This document shows positions 45,473-55,446 of a stretch of DNA of 55,446 nt, one piece after another. Below the pieces are notes generated by a model that was given only the letters and a program-made list of their open reading frames with translations, had not been told where the DNA came from and did not search any database. Position numbers and translations under genes: made by a program. How positions within the stretch are numbered: position 1 is the stretch's first letter; every line of letters begins with the position of its first letter. This DNA is from Gracilaria vermiculophylla (lineage: Eukaryota; Rhodophyta; Florideophyceae; Gracilariales; Gracilariaceae), in contig JAHNZQ020003149.1 in assembly GCA_019155205.2 (NCBI GenBank), positions 590,225 through 645,670 on the forward strand, in the 5' to 3' direction.

Positions 45473-46026
45473 TGTAGTACAGTCGTTCCTATGATGATAT
45501 TGTGGTGTGGTTTTATTGCGTGATATATCTAGGGAGGGCTCGTATTTTACTACCTTAGCCACGTGGTACATAGTTTGGCTCGCGTGCGCTACTGTATCCT
45601 TGAAAGATGGTAGAATTTATATTTGTTTTCGATAGTTTGTGCGGGTAGTTACTACTGTAATGCGATCTGGCGAGGCGGGCTCCCGGCGTGATACTTAATC
45701 TCCCGGTCGAGCTGCACCCCTGGGGAAGTAAACTAAGCACCCCTGAGTCTACGTCTATTTTTCCAGTTGCAGACTCTCATCAAACATCCTTATGGTTTCC
45801 AAGCCGCCGATCCCCAGGTCGCCTCATAGCATCGCCTGTAGGAGCATTGTCAGCCCAGCGAATCTCCCCCTCCGCTTGGTGTTTGCGGATCCCCTTTCAG
45901 AATTTCCCCGGCTCGCTCCAGCGACTATTGGAGACCACCTTTAGGAACTCGCGCCTTTGGAGTCAACAAAAACTTATAACAGACGTCGTGCGCTACTACC
46001 TCTAAAGGAGAACTGATGGTACTACA
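45473..46026 (+). repeat. 3' LTR of G3
   Basis: 554 bp, TGTAGTACAG to GGTACTACA, followed by ACGGT. CCACGTGG at 45559-45566. In the opposite direction the LTR edge lies about 400 bp upstream of the aORF start, so an antisense promoter in or near this LTR could drive that ORF. Confidence 0.93.
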
Positions 46027-46031
46027 ACGGT

Positions 46032-47928
46032 GTCCGCTTCACATCTCACCTTACGGCCCAAACTTGGGGTGGAAATCCATGTTGTTTTACAAACCAATAG
46101 GACCAACTCCAAAACCCTAATGTGACGCAGTAACTGTACCAGGGTTGAAACGCGAAGAAAACCTTAACCAATGGATGTCAAAAAATTGATTTTCAGTCGG
46201 CGGAGGTCCCTCACGTGCGCGCTTCATGTCACGAGGCAAATCCGGACGGGACCGAACAACCATCTGGACAACTGCGGCCATATTGGCGCGCCCATTGATG
46301 CGCACTTGCTCACGAAACCTCGAGGGTCTGAATAAATCTCGTACGGTTGCCAGGACGGGGAGCTCAATAACAGTCGGAAACAAACTGGAAGTGGTTATTT
46401 GTGAAAAAGTTATCTGCTGCGTCACTGCTAGCTTCCAATGCAGACGAGTTCTGAAGGTGCACCATTGTTCTAAAATGGTCGCGAAGCTGAAGCGTGTGAG
46501 CGAAAAGCTGAAGGTCACGATAAACCTAATGTTAACACAGACGTCTAGCGATCTATGTTCTAGTCCCACCAAGTACGGAGCGCTAATGCCCGATACGATA
46601 ACTAAGAAAAAAACGGGGCAAATCAGTGACCGGGTTCTGGTGGACAGAGCAACTCCGAGAGGTGCGGGAACAGGAAGCCCATGAGAGTAGAAATACGAAT
46701 GCCACGAAACCGATTGGAGCGCAGAACAGTGTAAAAAACACACATAGGTACTCACATAGAAGGTGCCGACCACGGCAGGCCCCGCGAACTGATCTGACAA
46801 GATATTGAAAGAGATGGAAAACGGAGAAACGCTGAAAACCGCCTAACGAAAGAGATGCGCCACGCCGTACTGTACAGCCACCGGTTGGTTCTCATATCAC
46901 CCAGAGAGAGGCTTTCGGATAGGACGAGGGTCCAATATACCGTGAAGAAACTTCCAAAGAGTTTGGCATGCGCCGTGGCTAGAAAGCTCCAAGTCTAATT
47001 TGTAAACACTACTCTAATTATTAAGAGAAGATTTATATTGGTGTCACAGCACCATACAGCAAAAAGCGTGACAGAAGCTACCATTTCGGGCACTGTTGCC
47101 ACGTGGATGTTTGGTGGTAAGTCGGAGCTCTGCACCAAATTCAGGGAAAAGCGTGAGCTCCTGCCTCACTACGAAGTAATGCAAAGCACCTTCGTGCGAA
47201 ATTTTCGCCCCTGCGGTTTTTATTGTCGACCATCAGGTTAGCCTGCTATGCTATCAGCCTGCACTGACCCGCAAGCGCTACATCCGCTGCAATCATTCGG
47301 TTGTCGTGAGTTTGCTGGTCATCCTGAACCTACAACCGTTCTCGTGCTGCCATCATTGTTCTACGTGCCATATGGTCTCTCGTAGGTTCATTCTTGCGCT
47401 CCGTAGACCTATCGCCTCCATGTGCCTACCCTCTGATTCCACGTGGGCTGCTCGTTGTAACAAACTAACACTGTAGGTATTGGAACAAACCGTCGTACTT
47501 AGTCTTAGGAAAACCTCGAAATCGTCCACAAGACCTGCCCACATCAAATCAGGCGATGTTAGATATAGGCCCTTTTTGCCGCGTGATTGAAATTCTTTAA
47601 AATACTGTGCTACGTTCGCTGTGCGATGCGACTTCGCAGTCTTATTTACTGATGTAAGATCTTTAGGTTACTTAAAATATGATGAGGTAGGTTATATGCA
47701 GCTCCGCCGTCGAATGCTTGAGGCAGCGCTTTACCCCCGCTTGGGGCCATCGTCAAGGTCAGCACCTCTGATTTTGAGCGCGAAGAAAAGAGTTGTGCCG
47801 TTCACAAAGTTAGTTTCTCTTTCTGGTGTCCAGTTTTTCTTTCTGCACAAGTGTCTATCTCTACACGTTTTGGCCCCTTTTCCTGTTATCGGGAACGTTC
47901 GACTTTCATCCTCAACAACTCAAACCGA
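46032..47928. other. Unassigned region right of G3
   Basis: Continuation of the DNA interrupted by G3. Between 46117 and 46800 both strands carry open frames of 150-230 codons that overlap each other; neither has a motif I recognise, and I cannot choose a coding strand. Further open frames (47038-47241, 47621-47932) are short and unrecognised. Confidence 0.35.
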
Positions 47929-47954
47929 ATGACTTGGCCCAGTGGCCAAGTCAT
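47929..47954. repeat. Perfect 11-bp hairpin
   Basis: ATGACTTGGCC at 47929-47939, loop CAGT, then the exact reverse complement at 47944-47954. No T-run follows, so it is not a simple terminator. Could be a cruciform site or a transposon end. Confidence 0.8.
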
Positions 47955-49309
47955 GTCTATTTCACTTCATCTCATCGACACAGCCGACCTCGTGATCCAA
48001 CACGCATCAAACATTTACTGCAATACACATTTAACGTTTTAACGGTAGCACAAAGAATGCCGAAGAAGGTAGAAAGTAGAGTCATAGGCGAGAACTTCGC
48101 CGTAATAATGCTTTGTGACCTAAAGATTCCATACACACATAAATATCCATATCAAAAAGAAAGTAATGAAAATAAAGTAGAGCCAAAAAAATTGTATCAT
48201 TTTATAAAAATGAAAAACTACTTTCCAGAAAAGATCATAACAAATTAAAGCGTGTAAAATAATGCACTAAGAGCACAAATTAAAACAAATTAATGAACGA
48301 ATGTTATATTTTTCTAAGGTTTGAAATTTATTTCAGACAACCCATATTATCGGAAATATTCCGAACATATTTAATGGAAAGCGTGGAGTAATATATAATA
48401 CAACGGTTTTATTAAAACTTTTATTATGTTATGCACTGACCTTTTGAAGAAAAAGAACCACCAATACAGACTTTTAAGAAGGCATAATGAAGTTAAGAAA
48501 GTTTTCAAAGTATACAAAACAAATTGTTTAAAATTTTGCATTTGTTTACGATAACAAAAGTTTCATATTCTAGCAAGATAACATTCTGTTATAGTAGTCT
48601 ACAACAATAAAACATTTTGCGTACAACTAGAAATGAATTTCATAGAACTAGTTGTTCGTGATCTTGATTTCAACTATATATAAAATGATTAGTGTGTATT
48701 CAATGCAATGGTTTTTGACATTTCCTGGCCATTTAAATAAAGTTTGATTTAAAATCATGATACAACTAGATCCTAAAACACCATGAATATTTTTACTCTA
48801 GAATGATATAAAAATACTTTACGATATCAAGGCTTTGGAGTTCTGTACTCCAGTTCAACGAAGTGAGAAAAGTAACCAAAAACACAGAGAAAAGATTGAA
48901 GAAAAAACGAGTTCAATGAATGTAAAACGGTTTTTTAACTTGAAGTGTAATGAAAACTAAATTGTTGAGTGTTATAGTACTAAAAACGATGTTTTGCATC
49001 GGAGGTCTAGGTGCACTATACTTTTAAAACAGACTTGTGCATAAAATAGTTATTTGCATTGTTTGCGTTGGAATTCTGCGACATTTAGGTATTGTAAGAA
49101 GTGTAGTTAATGACTTTTGTCGTGTGTAAATTCAAAACTTTGCGACTTTCGTAGTTTTTATTAGTGAAAAGGTACCGGAAATATAGTGCGTTTCAAAAAC
49201 ATATTACTTCTCAAAAGTGCGCCAAAACTATACCGTAGACTAGATTTTGCACATAGTTTATGTAGAATCATTTCAAAAAGATATTTACACCGTCTTATTT
49301 CTAGAAAAC
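47955..49309. other. AT-rich intergenic DNA
   Basis: Very AT-rich with no gene. The right part probably contains the left arm of the Tc1 element whose transposase starts at 49310, but I could not fix its inverted repeat. Confidence 0.4.
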
Positions 49310-50303
49310 ATGGCTCTATGTCTGCCACTTTCCAAGCAAGAAAAGCTTCAAATCGTAAAGTTAGACGCAGAGAAACATTCCAAAAGGGCTTTCGCTAAAA
49401 CATTAAAGCGTTCCAGGGTCACAATCGTTACCTTTTTCAAAAACCCGACTCTTCATTGATTTAGAGATCTCCGGGTCGCCTGAAGAAACTCAGCCGAGCA
49501 GATAAAAGAGAAATGATAAGCACGTTGTGCAAAAGGAAAGTATCGTGCAAACAAAGGGGAATAAATCTCAATCTCAACGCTTTTAAATCAACCATATATA
49601 AACTGATAAACAGCATCAATTTATTTGAATTTAAAACAAATAAAAACGTTTTCTTTCTCCAAAACCATCATAAACAGAAGAGGGTTGAATGTTGTGCTTG
49701 AAACTTTTACAAAAGAAAATGGGAAAACTTTATTTTTACTGATGGAATAAAGTTCAATTTGGACGGACCACATTGCTACCAACTTTATTTGCACGATCTT
49801 CGTAAAAAACATCATGAGTTGTATATTAGGCATTCAGGTGGAGGCTCTGTAATTATTTGAGCGGGCAGTTTTTAATAAAGGTCTGACAAAAGTTGTTTTG
49901 GTTGAAACAAACATAAATACGTAAAAATATCAAAGAGTTCTATACAATTATTTACTACCATTTTGGATTATGTTTTCATGAAGAAAATATCATTTTTTAA
50001 CAGGATAATGCGCCTGTACACACTTCATCTAAAGTCAAAAATTGGCTACAGGGGTCTGAGGCATCTATTCTAGAGTGGTCGGCGCGCTCACCAAATTAGA
50101 ACCCAACTGAAAACGTTTGGGGACTGTTGGCGAGGATAGTTTATGCACATGGAAGGCAACTTCAGACATTTCTTGAACTCGAAAACTGTATTAAAAAGTG
50201 CTGGAAATCTATAACAGTTTCAACTGTAGAAAAGTACATCAATTCGACGCCGAATCATTGCATTAGCGTTATACAGCAAACAGGATGCAAAATAAACTAT
50301 TGA
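49310..50303 (+). pseudogene. Tc1/mariner (DD34E) transposase pseudogene
   Basis: Cut-and-paste transposase. ATG 49310 opens a helix-turn-helix N-terminus (PLSKQEKLQIVKLD, then SRVTIVTFFKNPTLH). The second helix-turn-helix follows near 49470-49590 (LSRADKREMISTL). The catalytic core begins with FTDGIKFNLDGPHC (first Asp codon 49741), continues HDLRKKHHE and HSGGGSVII, then QDNAPVHTSS (second Asp codon 50004-50006) and NPTENVWG (Glu codon 50109-50111). Thirty-four residues separate the last two acids, the Tc1 spacing. It ends CKINY and TGA at 50301-50303. Stops and several frameshifts destroy the reading although the catalytic triad is still legible. It is a different lineage from the fragment at 9490-10175. 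Confidence 0.87.
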
Positions 50304-51509
50304 GCGTCGCGCAGTAAAGATTTGTTATTGGAGCACTCCTGAAATCACAAATCACAAAATGCAACCGCACGAAGTGTGATAAAAACACGTTGAAATGCGA
50401 TTATGGCGCGTGCGTAAACCTCGATCTCTTCCAACGGTTACCCCCTTGGAAGCAGAGCTCTGCCCGTGTCAAATCTCTTGCCATACAACTTTGGCGCGCT
50501 TTGTGGCGCCCTCACTTCACCACGACACCGTTCGGCAAAGTTCTCATTGCCTTCTCGCCGCTCCGCTTCTCCGTTGCCGTAGGAACACCACTATCCTGCT
50601 TCTTCCTTAGTTTCAATAGTTGTTGCGCCTCTCGCCGCAATATCGCCACATTGCTCACGGTGACGGTAGGGTTTTCTCTTTCCCTACCATGCGCCCATCT
50701 AGTCCCCACATAACTTTTAATCCTTCTCACTTCTTGTGGGGGCAAGTTCATCGTACGGAAACTTTGCGTCGATTTCAGTTCTTCAGCACGATAGAGCTGA
50801 ATCGTTGCGTTCCGAAAGCCTGTGGTTCTTTAGCGCATACTTTGTGCGTAACATCCCTTCTCTATCACACTGCGATTCACGATGATCATTGAAGCACTAT
50901 CTTTTGATGCATCGTGGTGTTTTCGTCTAGCTTAGCTACGCTTTCTGCAGTTGTACGCTTACCATCTTTATACCTGTCTGTCTGCTTTGGAAGTTATTCT
51001 AACACCACCGCACATTCTTCTTTACACAACGCATTGGTGTTTGCCCTTCAATGAATCAATGGAAAACGTTCCTATTGGTTCCGTGCTATGGATTGCAAGT
51101 AGCTAATCTGTACCTGCTCTATGCTCTAAGTGTGTACAACTGTTTCGCTTTTGGAATTGCCTCCGCATCTCTTGGCCAAACAGGCCCAACTTTTGCGGGA
51201 TTTTTGTCTGTCGTTCTGTCCTCATACACTGCAAAGGTTCCTGCATTCTCTGGGACTGAAACACTGTTTCATTGTGACGGGTATTTAGAAGTTCCTACGT
51301 CCGGCTACGGTTAGCCCTCTGCTCCCGGAACTTTGGTGCGCACGTGGCGCCGTAATAGGCTTTGTTGGCTTGCTTCTTTTCTGTTCTTGCTCTTCTGTAG
51401 TTCGACGGATCAGATCTTTGCAAAATCACGGACGAAAAAGATCGTACACCAGAAGTACACAAGACACTGAATTTGTGTAAGAGGCAGTGTAGGGCTTTCA
51501 GGTGTGGTC
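50304..51509. other. Unassigned region, possibly the left part of the Harbinger element
   Basis: Mixed composition, GC-richer between 50400 and 50800. Open frames on both strands are under 110 codons and unrecognised (for example 51051-51314, hydrophobic). No inverted repeat was found to mark the Harbinger end. Confidence 0.3.
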
Positions 51510-52637
51510 ATGGCAGATAAGTGTACTGAAGAAAGTAGGAATTTGCAGGACACTGCTGCCACATCACTTACACCGACGACGATACCGGAAGATGGTTGCT
51601 CCGGATTTGGTGAAGAAGTGGTCAGGTGTGTTTCTCGCCCACAGGTCGCGATGGATCAACTCCAGTCAGGCCCGTGAATTGCAATTGGAACGGGAAGAGA
51701 TGGAATCAGACCACAGGGGGGAGGGCCGTGTGTAGCCGTAGCGGAAATTCAAGGAAGAAATACAAATTTCTCTTCGCAGCGAGAATTATTGGGACTGGCC
51801 CCAACGTCTACTCTAATTCGGAAAATAACTCCGAAAAAGGCGTCGACATCTAAAGCAACGACAGTTAAAAGGGGATCTGGATTCACACAAAGTGGAACGG
51901 ACAACCTCGTCGACTTGATTGAAGAGTTCATGCCACTAGGAAAAGAGGAATGGGAAATGGTAGCGAGGCTGCATATTACACGATATTCTCTGCAAGGACG
52001 GAACGCTGATTCGCTCCGGCGTACGTTCTCAGCAATATATCGCACAACAGTCTCAACCGGTGACCCAAGCATTCTGGCGCATGTGCTTCGGGCTAAGCAA
52101 CTTCGGGAGCAGCTAATTGGACGAGCGGATATGGGTGATGGAGCAGAGTGGGATATGGACTACACAGAAAGCATGGACGACGAGAATACAAACACCTTGG
52201 ATGCAGGATTAAAGAAGAACACTGGAGTAGGTAGGCATGGCCACCACCCGATCTTAGGACAAACAGCGTGGCAGATCCGGTCGCCATCACCAAGGCTGCT
52301 CGTGCGCAAAATGGTAAAAGGAACTGGAGAAGACTCCATATTAGAGACTATGAAAGTGTCCATGCTCTAAGAGCAGGAACGAAGAGACGCAAAACATCGT
52401 AGGTATATCGCAGAACGAGAAGCTGAAGCGCAACGAGAAGAAGAAGAGCGCAGATATCGCGCACCACGTCATGAGGAAGAAGCTAAGTGGCGAGAGGAAG
52501 ATCGTGAACGTCGGCAAGAGGAGAGAAAGCGATGGGAGGAGGAGAGACGTTCAAACACCCAGATGATGCAAATGATAATGATGGCTATCTTCAGTCAAAA
52601 AGTTAAATCGTTTGATGCAGATAATCCTGAGCTGTAA
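51510..52637 (+). pseudogene. PIF/Harbinger SANT/Myb-like partner protein (two stops)
   Basis: In PIF/Harbinger elements a Myb/SANT-like protein binds the element ends and helps the transposase. One frame runs from ATG 51510 (MADKCTEESRN) to TAA 52635 and is broken by TGA near 51675 and TAA near 52368. The DNA-binding region at about 51885-52100 has FTQSGTDNLVDLIEEFMPLG, EEWEMVARLH and GRNADSLRRTF, a trihelix/SANT-like pattern (similar to DUF6818-type proteins, from memory). The C-terminus after the second stop is a charged coiled coil (EEERRYRAPRHEEE, ERRQEERKRWEEERR) followed by Met-rich MMQMIMMAIF. It converges with the transposase gene, tails about 40 bp apart, as expected for one element. 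Confidence 0.72.
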
Positions 52638-52675
52638 ACAAAACAATTCTCTTACTTATGTATTCCAGAAGGAAA

Positions 52676-53549
52676 CTATTTTCTTCCACTTAAGTGCGGC
52701 ATGTATGTGTGCAGAATTTGATTGACACCAACCAATCGAGAACGTAGATTGTGAAGCATTACCACTGTTAACAACATGAGCTTTCTTTCGCTTCGTTCTT
52801 CATAAAGAAACCTATCCCGGAGCCTTGGAAAGGTAGCCTTAAACGTGTGCATATCCCATTCAGATGCTTGTCGGGCAGAAGTGGCCTGTTCTAAGCGCTG
52901 CTGGTCCTCACCAGTACCATTCAAAGTTGTCACAGAATCCTGCGCGGAATTGATTAAGAAAGGGTAGCTTGTCTTACAAAATGCAGAATCAACCACTCAT
53001 TGACCCCCATAGCTGTCATAGACCTCCTGCAGTTTTGCATACACTCTGCCCAACTCTGCAATTATTGAATCGTGCATTGCACCAGGTTTATTTAAAGAGC
53101 ATGCGATTACTACTCCATTGGGGACAAAAACCAATATATTGCCTTCGTAATGATCATGTGTCCACCAATTATAAAACATGTTCTGTATAGTAGAGGTTAC
53201 CGCTTTCTTCCAAGTAAAGCTTGAGACCATCAGCGACACAGTACACTTCTGGGAGGGCAGGATATCTTGCTTCAAAAGCAATTTCATACTGTTTGACTCC
53301 TTCTGCAGACGCCATACGAAATGCGGCATACTGATCAGATCGTAAAACTTTAAAAAGTATTCTTCTGCCAAACCGTATAAACAGGCAGCACACAGAACCG
53401 GTGACACCGAATAACATGCACAGAACAAATTCTGGTCCTCGCGTTCTGTGCCAAGCCAGCAAAAGACCAAGGCATTGCGTTGCTGTCATACATCTTGGAC
53501 GTCCAGAGTTAATGGTTCGTTTCAAAATTCGAATTTGACCATCACCAGT
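52676..53549 (-). pseudogene. PIF/Harbinger DDE transposase (DDE_Tnp_4 type), 5' end cut by G4
   Basis: Catalyses excision and insertion of the Harbinger element. Reading from the G4 boundary: GDGQIRILKRT, SGRPRCMTATQCLG, RFGRRILFKVLR, PALPEVYCVADGLKL (first Asp near 53230), a frameshift near 53170-53180, then YNWWTHDHYEGN, LNKPGAMHDSIIAELG (second Asp), one TGA at 52997-52999 replacing what is probably Cys before VVDSAF, then QASEWDMHTFKATFPRLRDR (Glu) and a C-terminal LRSRLVGVNQI. All three catalytic acids are present; one frameshift and one stop separate it from an open reading. The N-terminal part lies beyond G4, outside the window. Confidence 0.87.
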
Positions 53550-54101
53550 GTAGTACAGTGGCTCCTACGGCAAGAGAATAGTTTGGCCCTAAGGTATAAT
53601 ATTCTTAAGGAAGGTTCGTAACTTATCGGCTGGGCCACGTGGTGCATAGTCTCGCCCGCGTGCGCTACAGTATTTTTAAGGTACGGTAGAATTTATTATT
53701 TATTTTAGATATTTTATGCAAGTAATTAGCACAGTAGTGAGACCTGCCGAGGCGGGCTCCCGGCTTGATATTTCAGCTGCAAGTTGAGCTCCACCTCTGG
53801 GGAAGTAAAGACAAGCACCCTTGAGTCTTCTTTTACTTTTCCGGTTGGAGTCTCTTGTATATCTACGCAGGTTTCTAAGCCGCCGATCCCCAGATCGCAT
53901 CATAGCAGCGCCTGTAGGAGCATTTTCCGCCCAGTGAACCTCTCCCTCCGCTTGGTATTTGCGGATCCCTTTCAGAATCCCCCCGGCTCGCGACAGCGGA
54001 TACTGGAGACCACCTTTAGGAATACGCGCCTTTGGAGTCAACAAAAACTCCTAACGGACGTTGTGCTTTACTACCTCTACAGGAGGGCTGACAGTACCAC
54101 A
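53550..54101 (+). repeat. 5' LTR of G4
   Basis: 552 bp, TGTAGTACAGTGGCTCC to GTACCACA, with perfect TG...CA ends. CCACGTGG at 53635-53642; TATA-like AATTTATTATTTATT near 53690-53705. Confidence 0.93.
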
Positions 54102-54353
54102 ACTGGTTTCCCGACTTAGAAGGTCACAGTTCCTAAAGGATTCGCACAAGTCGTAGCAGAACCGTGTTTCTCGTTAGCAACGACCAACCCCCAACAGTGG
54201 AATACATCCTTAAGGTGATCCAGAAGTGGAAGAAAATCACCCCCGACCTACTCCTCTATAGACCCCTCAAAACATCCCATGGAAACCCCCCTAGAGGATC
54301 CTTAAGAAACCAGCTCCGTTGGTGGGCGCAGTACGGGCAGCGCTCCTCAGGAG

Positions 54354-55446
54354 ATGGCCGCCACACTGGAGGACCCTGAAAGTCTCCTTCGGAACCCAGG
54401 CTCCTCTGTGGAGCGTTTTAGGAATCGACTTAGGAGAATGCATGATCGGAGGCAAGCGGAATCCCCCGCAGCACCTCTGGAGAACGCCGACGTGGAGGTT
54501 GAAGAACCGCACACGGCATCGCAGCCGCCACCTCAGGAGCTGCAGGGACGGAAACACCCGGAGGCTAACACCCTCTTTAAGTCCCTGGCCCCGCGCCTTA
54601 CGAATTGGCTCTCACAGGAGCTGGTCGAAAGAATTCCTGCAGGTGTTGAAGCCCACTTCGGAGCGCGCCGCCACGCCCTTGTGGAGAACATCACAAAGGA
54701 GAGCGCTCACCGTGCTGTGGATGCTTTGCTGTATTCAAATCCCTTCCTCGAGGTGATCTCAGATGTTATCCATGCTGAGGTTCGCTCCTAAACTGCGCAG
54801 CTGCTCCCCGCAGAGGCGTTTCAAAGTTATTCTTCCGTACAGGAGATGTTCCTTCTATCAACACCTAAGGTGACCTTGGGCAGAGAAGGACAGGATACAG
54901 CCACCCCTTACGCCAGAGAAGGAAAGGATACTGCCGTAGGGAAACGGGACCACCTCAGGAATCTTGCTATGCACCGTATGGACCTGACGCCCCGCGGAGG
55001 AGGACAGAATACCGGTCGCGACGAAGTCCACCCAAGGAGAGAAGGAGAGGATACTCCTCGGGTGGATCGCAATAACTGGGGTATCGTCAGCAACCCAGAC
55101 CACCTCAAGGAAAGAAGAAGAAAGAAACGGAGGGAGTAAAGACGCAAGCGAGACACCGATTCGGAGGGAAGCTCAGACTCCGAATCCGTACACAGCTCCA
55201 GCTCGGAAGACAGTACACCTCCCAAGGAGAAGAGCAGAAAGGTCAGGAAGGTCGTCCCACTTAACGACCTCTTCGCCAAAGTGGTGGATTATGATATCTA
55301 CAGGTTGAATGATCGCTCCACACTTTACGACGCGTCGGTCGCTAAACGACTCACGAAGATGCGGCGCCGTATGGTTATTCAAATGAAGAAGCACTCCTTC
55401 TCAGGCGAAGACCCCATCTCGGTGTTGAAGTTTCTTTCGCGCTTTC
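54354..55446 (+). pseudogene. gag: G4 gag (partial, two stops)
   Basis: ATG 54354 (MAATLEDPESLLRN) follows a leader of about 250 bp. N-terminal region with FRNRLRRMHDRRQAES, then SNPFLEVISDVIHAEVRS and a TAA at 54789-54791, a repeated GREG/DTATPYA acidic-Gly linker, KERRRKKRRE with a TAA at about 55137, a Ser-rich acidic stretch, and the capsid start (FSGEDPISVLKFL) at the window end. It is the best copy for the uninterrupted gag N-terminus and was used to show where the solo LTR entered G1 gag. Confidence 0.85.

Larger units (their letters stand above)
35775..46026 (+). mobile_element. Full-length Ty3/gypsy chromovirus G3
   Basis: 10252 bp including a 311-bp TRIM. Target duplication ACGGT at 35770-35774 and 46027-46031. 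Order: 5' LTR, primer site, gag, pol with protease, RT, RNase H, integrase and chromodomain, then an antisense ORF, a purine tract and the 3' LTR. The compared LTR parts differ at more than one base in ten, so it is an old insertion, in line with broken ORFs and lost active-site residues. It is the reference copy here for the family's full layout. Confidence 0.95.
53550..55446 (+). mobile_element. Ty3/gypsy chromovirus G4, 5' part, truncated by the window end
   Basis: 5' LTR, leader with primer site TGGTTTCCCGAC (54104-54115) and gag, same family as G1 and G3. It is inserted into the Harbinger transposase gene; ACCAG (53545-53549) precedes the LTR and should recur after the 3' LTR. Gag has only two stops in the visible part, so G4 looks younger than G3. 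Confidence 0.93.

Noticed and set aside
46117..46800. 227-codon minus-strand ORF next to G3, and the overlapping 152-codon plus-strand ORF
   Set aside because: They overlap each other, neither has a recognisable motif, and I cannot choose between strands.
51051..51314. Hydrophobic 87-codon ORF as a small membrane protein
   Set aside because: Begins at ATG but has no coding-like codon bias, no homologue I recognise and no promoter signal; likely chance.

Overview
The window is eukaryotic: a few host genes sit among nested transposable elements. Signs are a TATA-driven intronless gene of more than 5 kb, LTR retrotransposons of both major superfamilies, Tc1/mariner and PIF/Harbinger DNA transposons, and AT-rich gene-poor spacers around GC-rich coding islands. 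Intronless genes, a urea carboxylase and a secreted von Willebrand A (vWA) protein in a retroelement-rich genome suggest a red alga (florideophyte type). This is inference; an oomycete or other intron-poor eukaryote is not excluded.

Layout. 1-9126: Ty3/gypsy chromovirus G1 on the minus strand, cut by the window start, with a same-family solo LTR inserted in its gag. 9.5-10.2 kb: dead Tc1 transposase. 10.4-16.5 kb: GC-rich promoter and an intact 1720-codon urea carboxylase with a C-terminal amidase-like domain that has lost its catalytic residues. 16.5-22.5 kb: AT-rich spacer holding a secreted vWA gene (minus) and two possible exons. 22.5-23.6 kb: a solo LTR and a MITE-like inverted repeat. 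About 23.9-33.3 kb: a decayed gypsy element of another family (G2), split in its RNase H by a Ty1/copia element (25273-31245), which is split in its integrase by a 309-bp TRIM. A second TRIM lies at 33425-33733. 35775-46026: full-length chromovirus G3 with target duplication ACGGT, a third TRIM in its 5' LTR and an antisense ORF between pol and the 3' LTR. 46-49.3 kb: unassigned DNA. 49.3-50.3 kb: second Tc1 pseudogene. 51.5-53.5 kb: PIF/Harbinger remnant with SANT/Myb-like partner and transposase genes convergent. 53550-end: chromovirus G4 (5' LTR, leader, gag), inserted in the Harbinger transposase gene and cut by the window end.

Most notable: (1) a conserved antisense ORF in the chromovirus family, with the same start and stop in two copies; (2) a TRIM family with 79-bp LTRs, 5-bp target duplications at all three copies, a primer site complementary to the initiator tRNA-Met anticodon arm and an internal Pol III B-box match; (3) a urea carboxylase fused to a pseudo-amidase in the order opposite to yeast urea amidolyase; (4) three nesting levels (TRIM in copia in gypsy), each level supported by a target duplication or by reading-frame continuity.

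Only the urea carboxylase and the vWA gene look like intact host genes. All transposon ORFs seen carry stops, frameshifts, deletions or lost catalytic residues.
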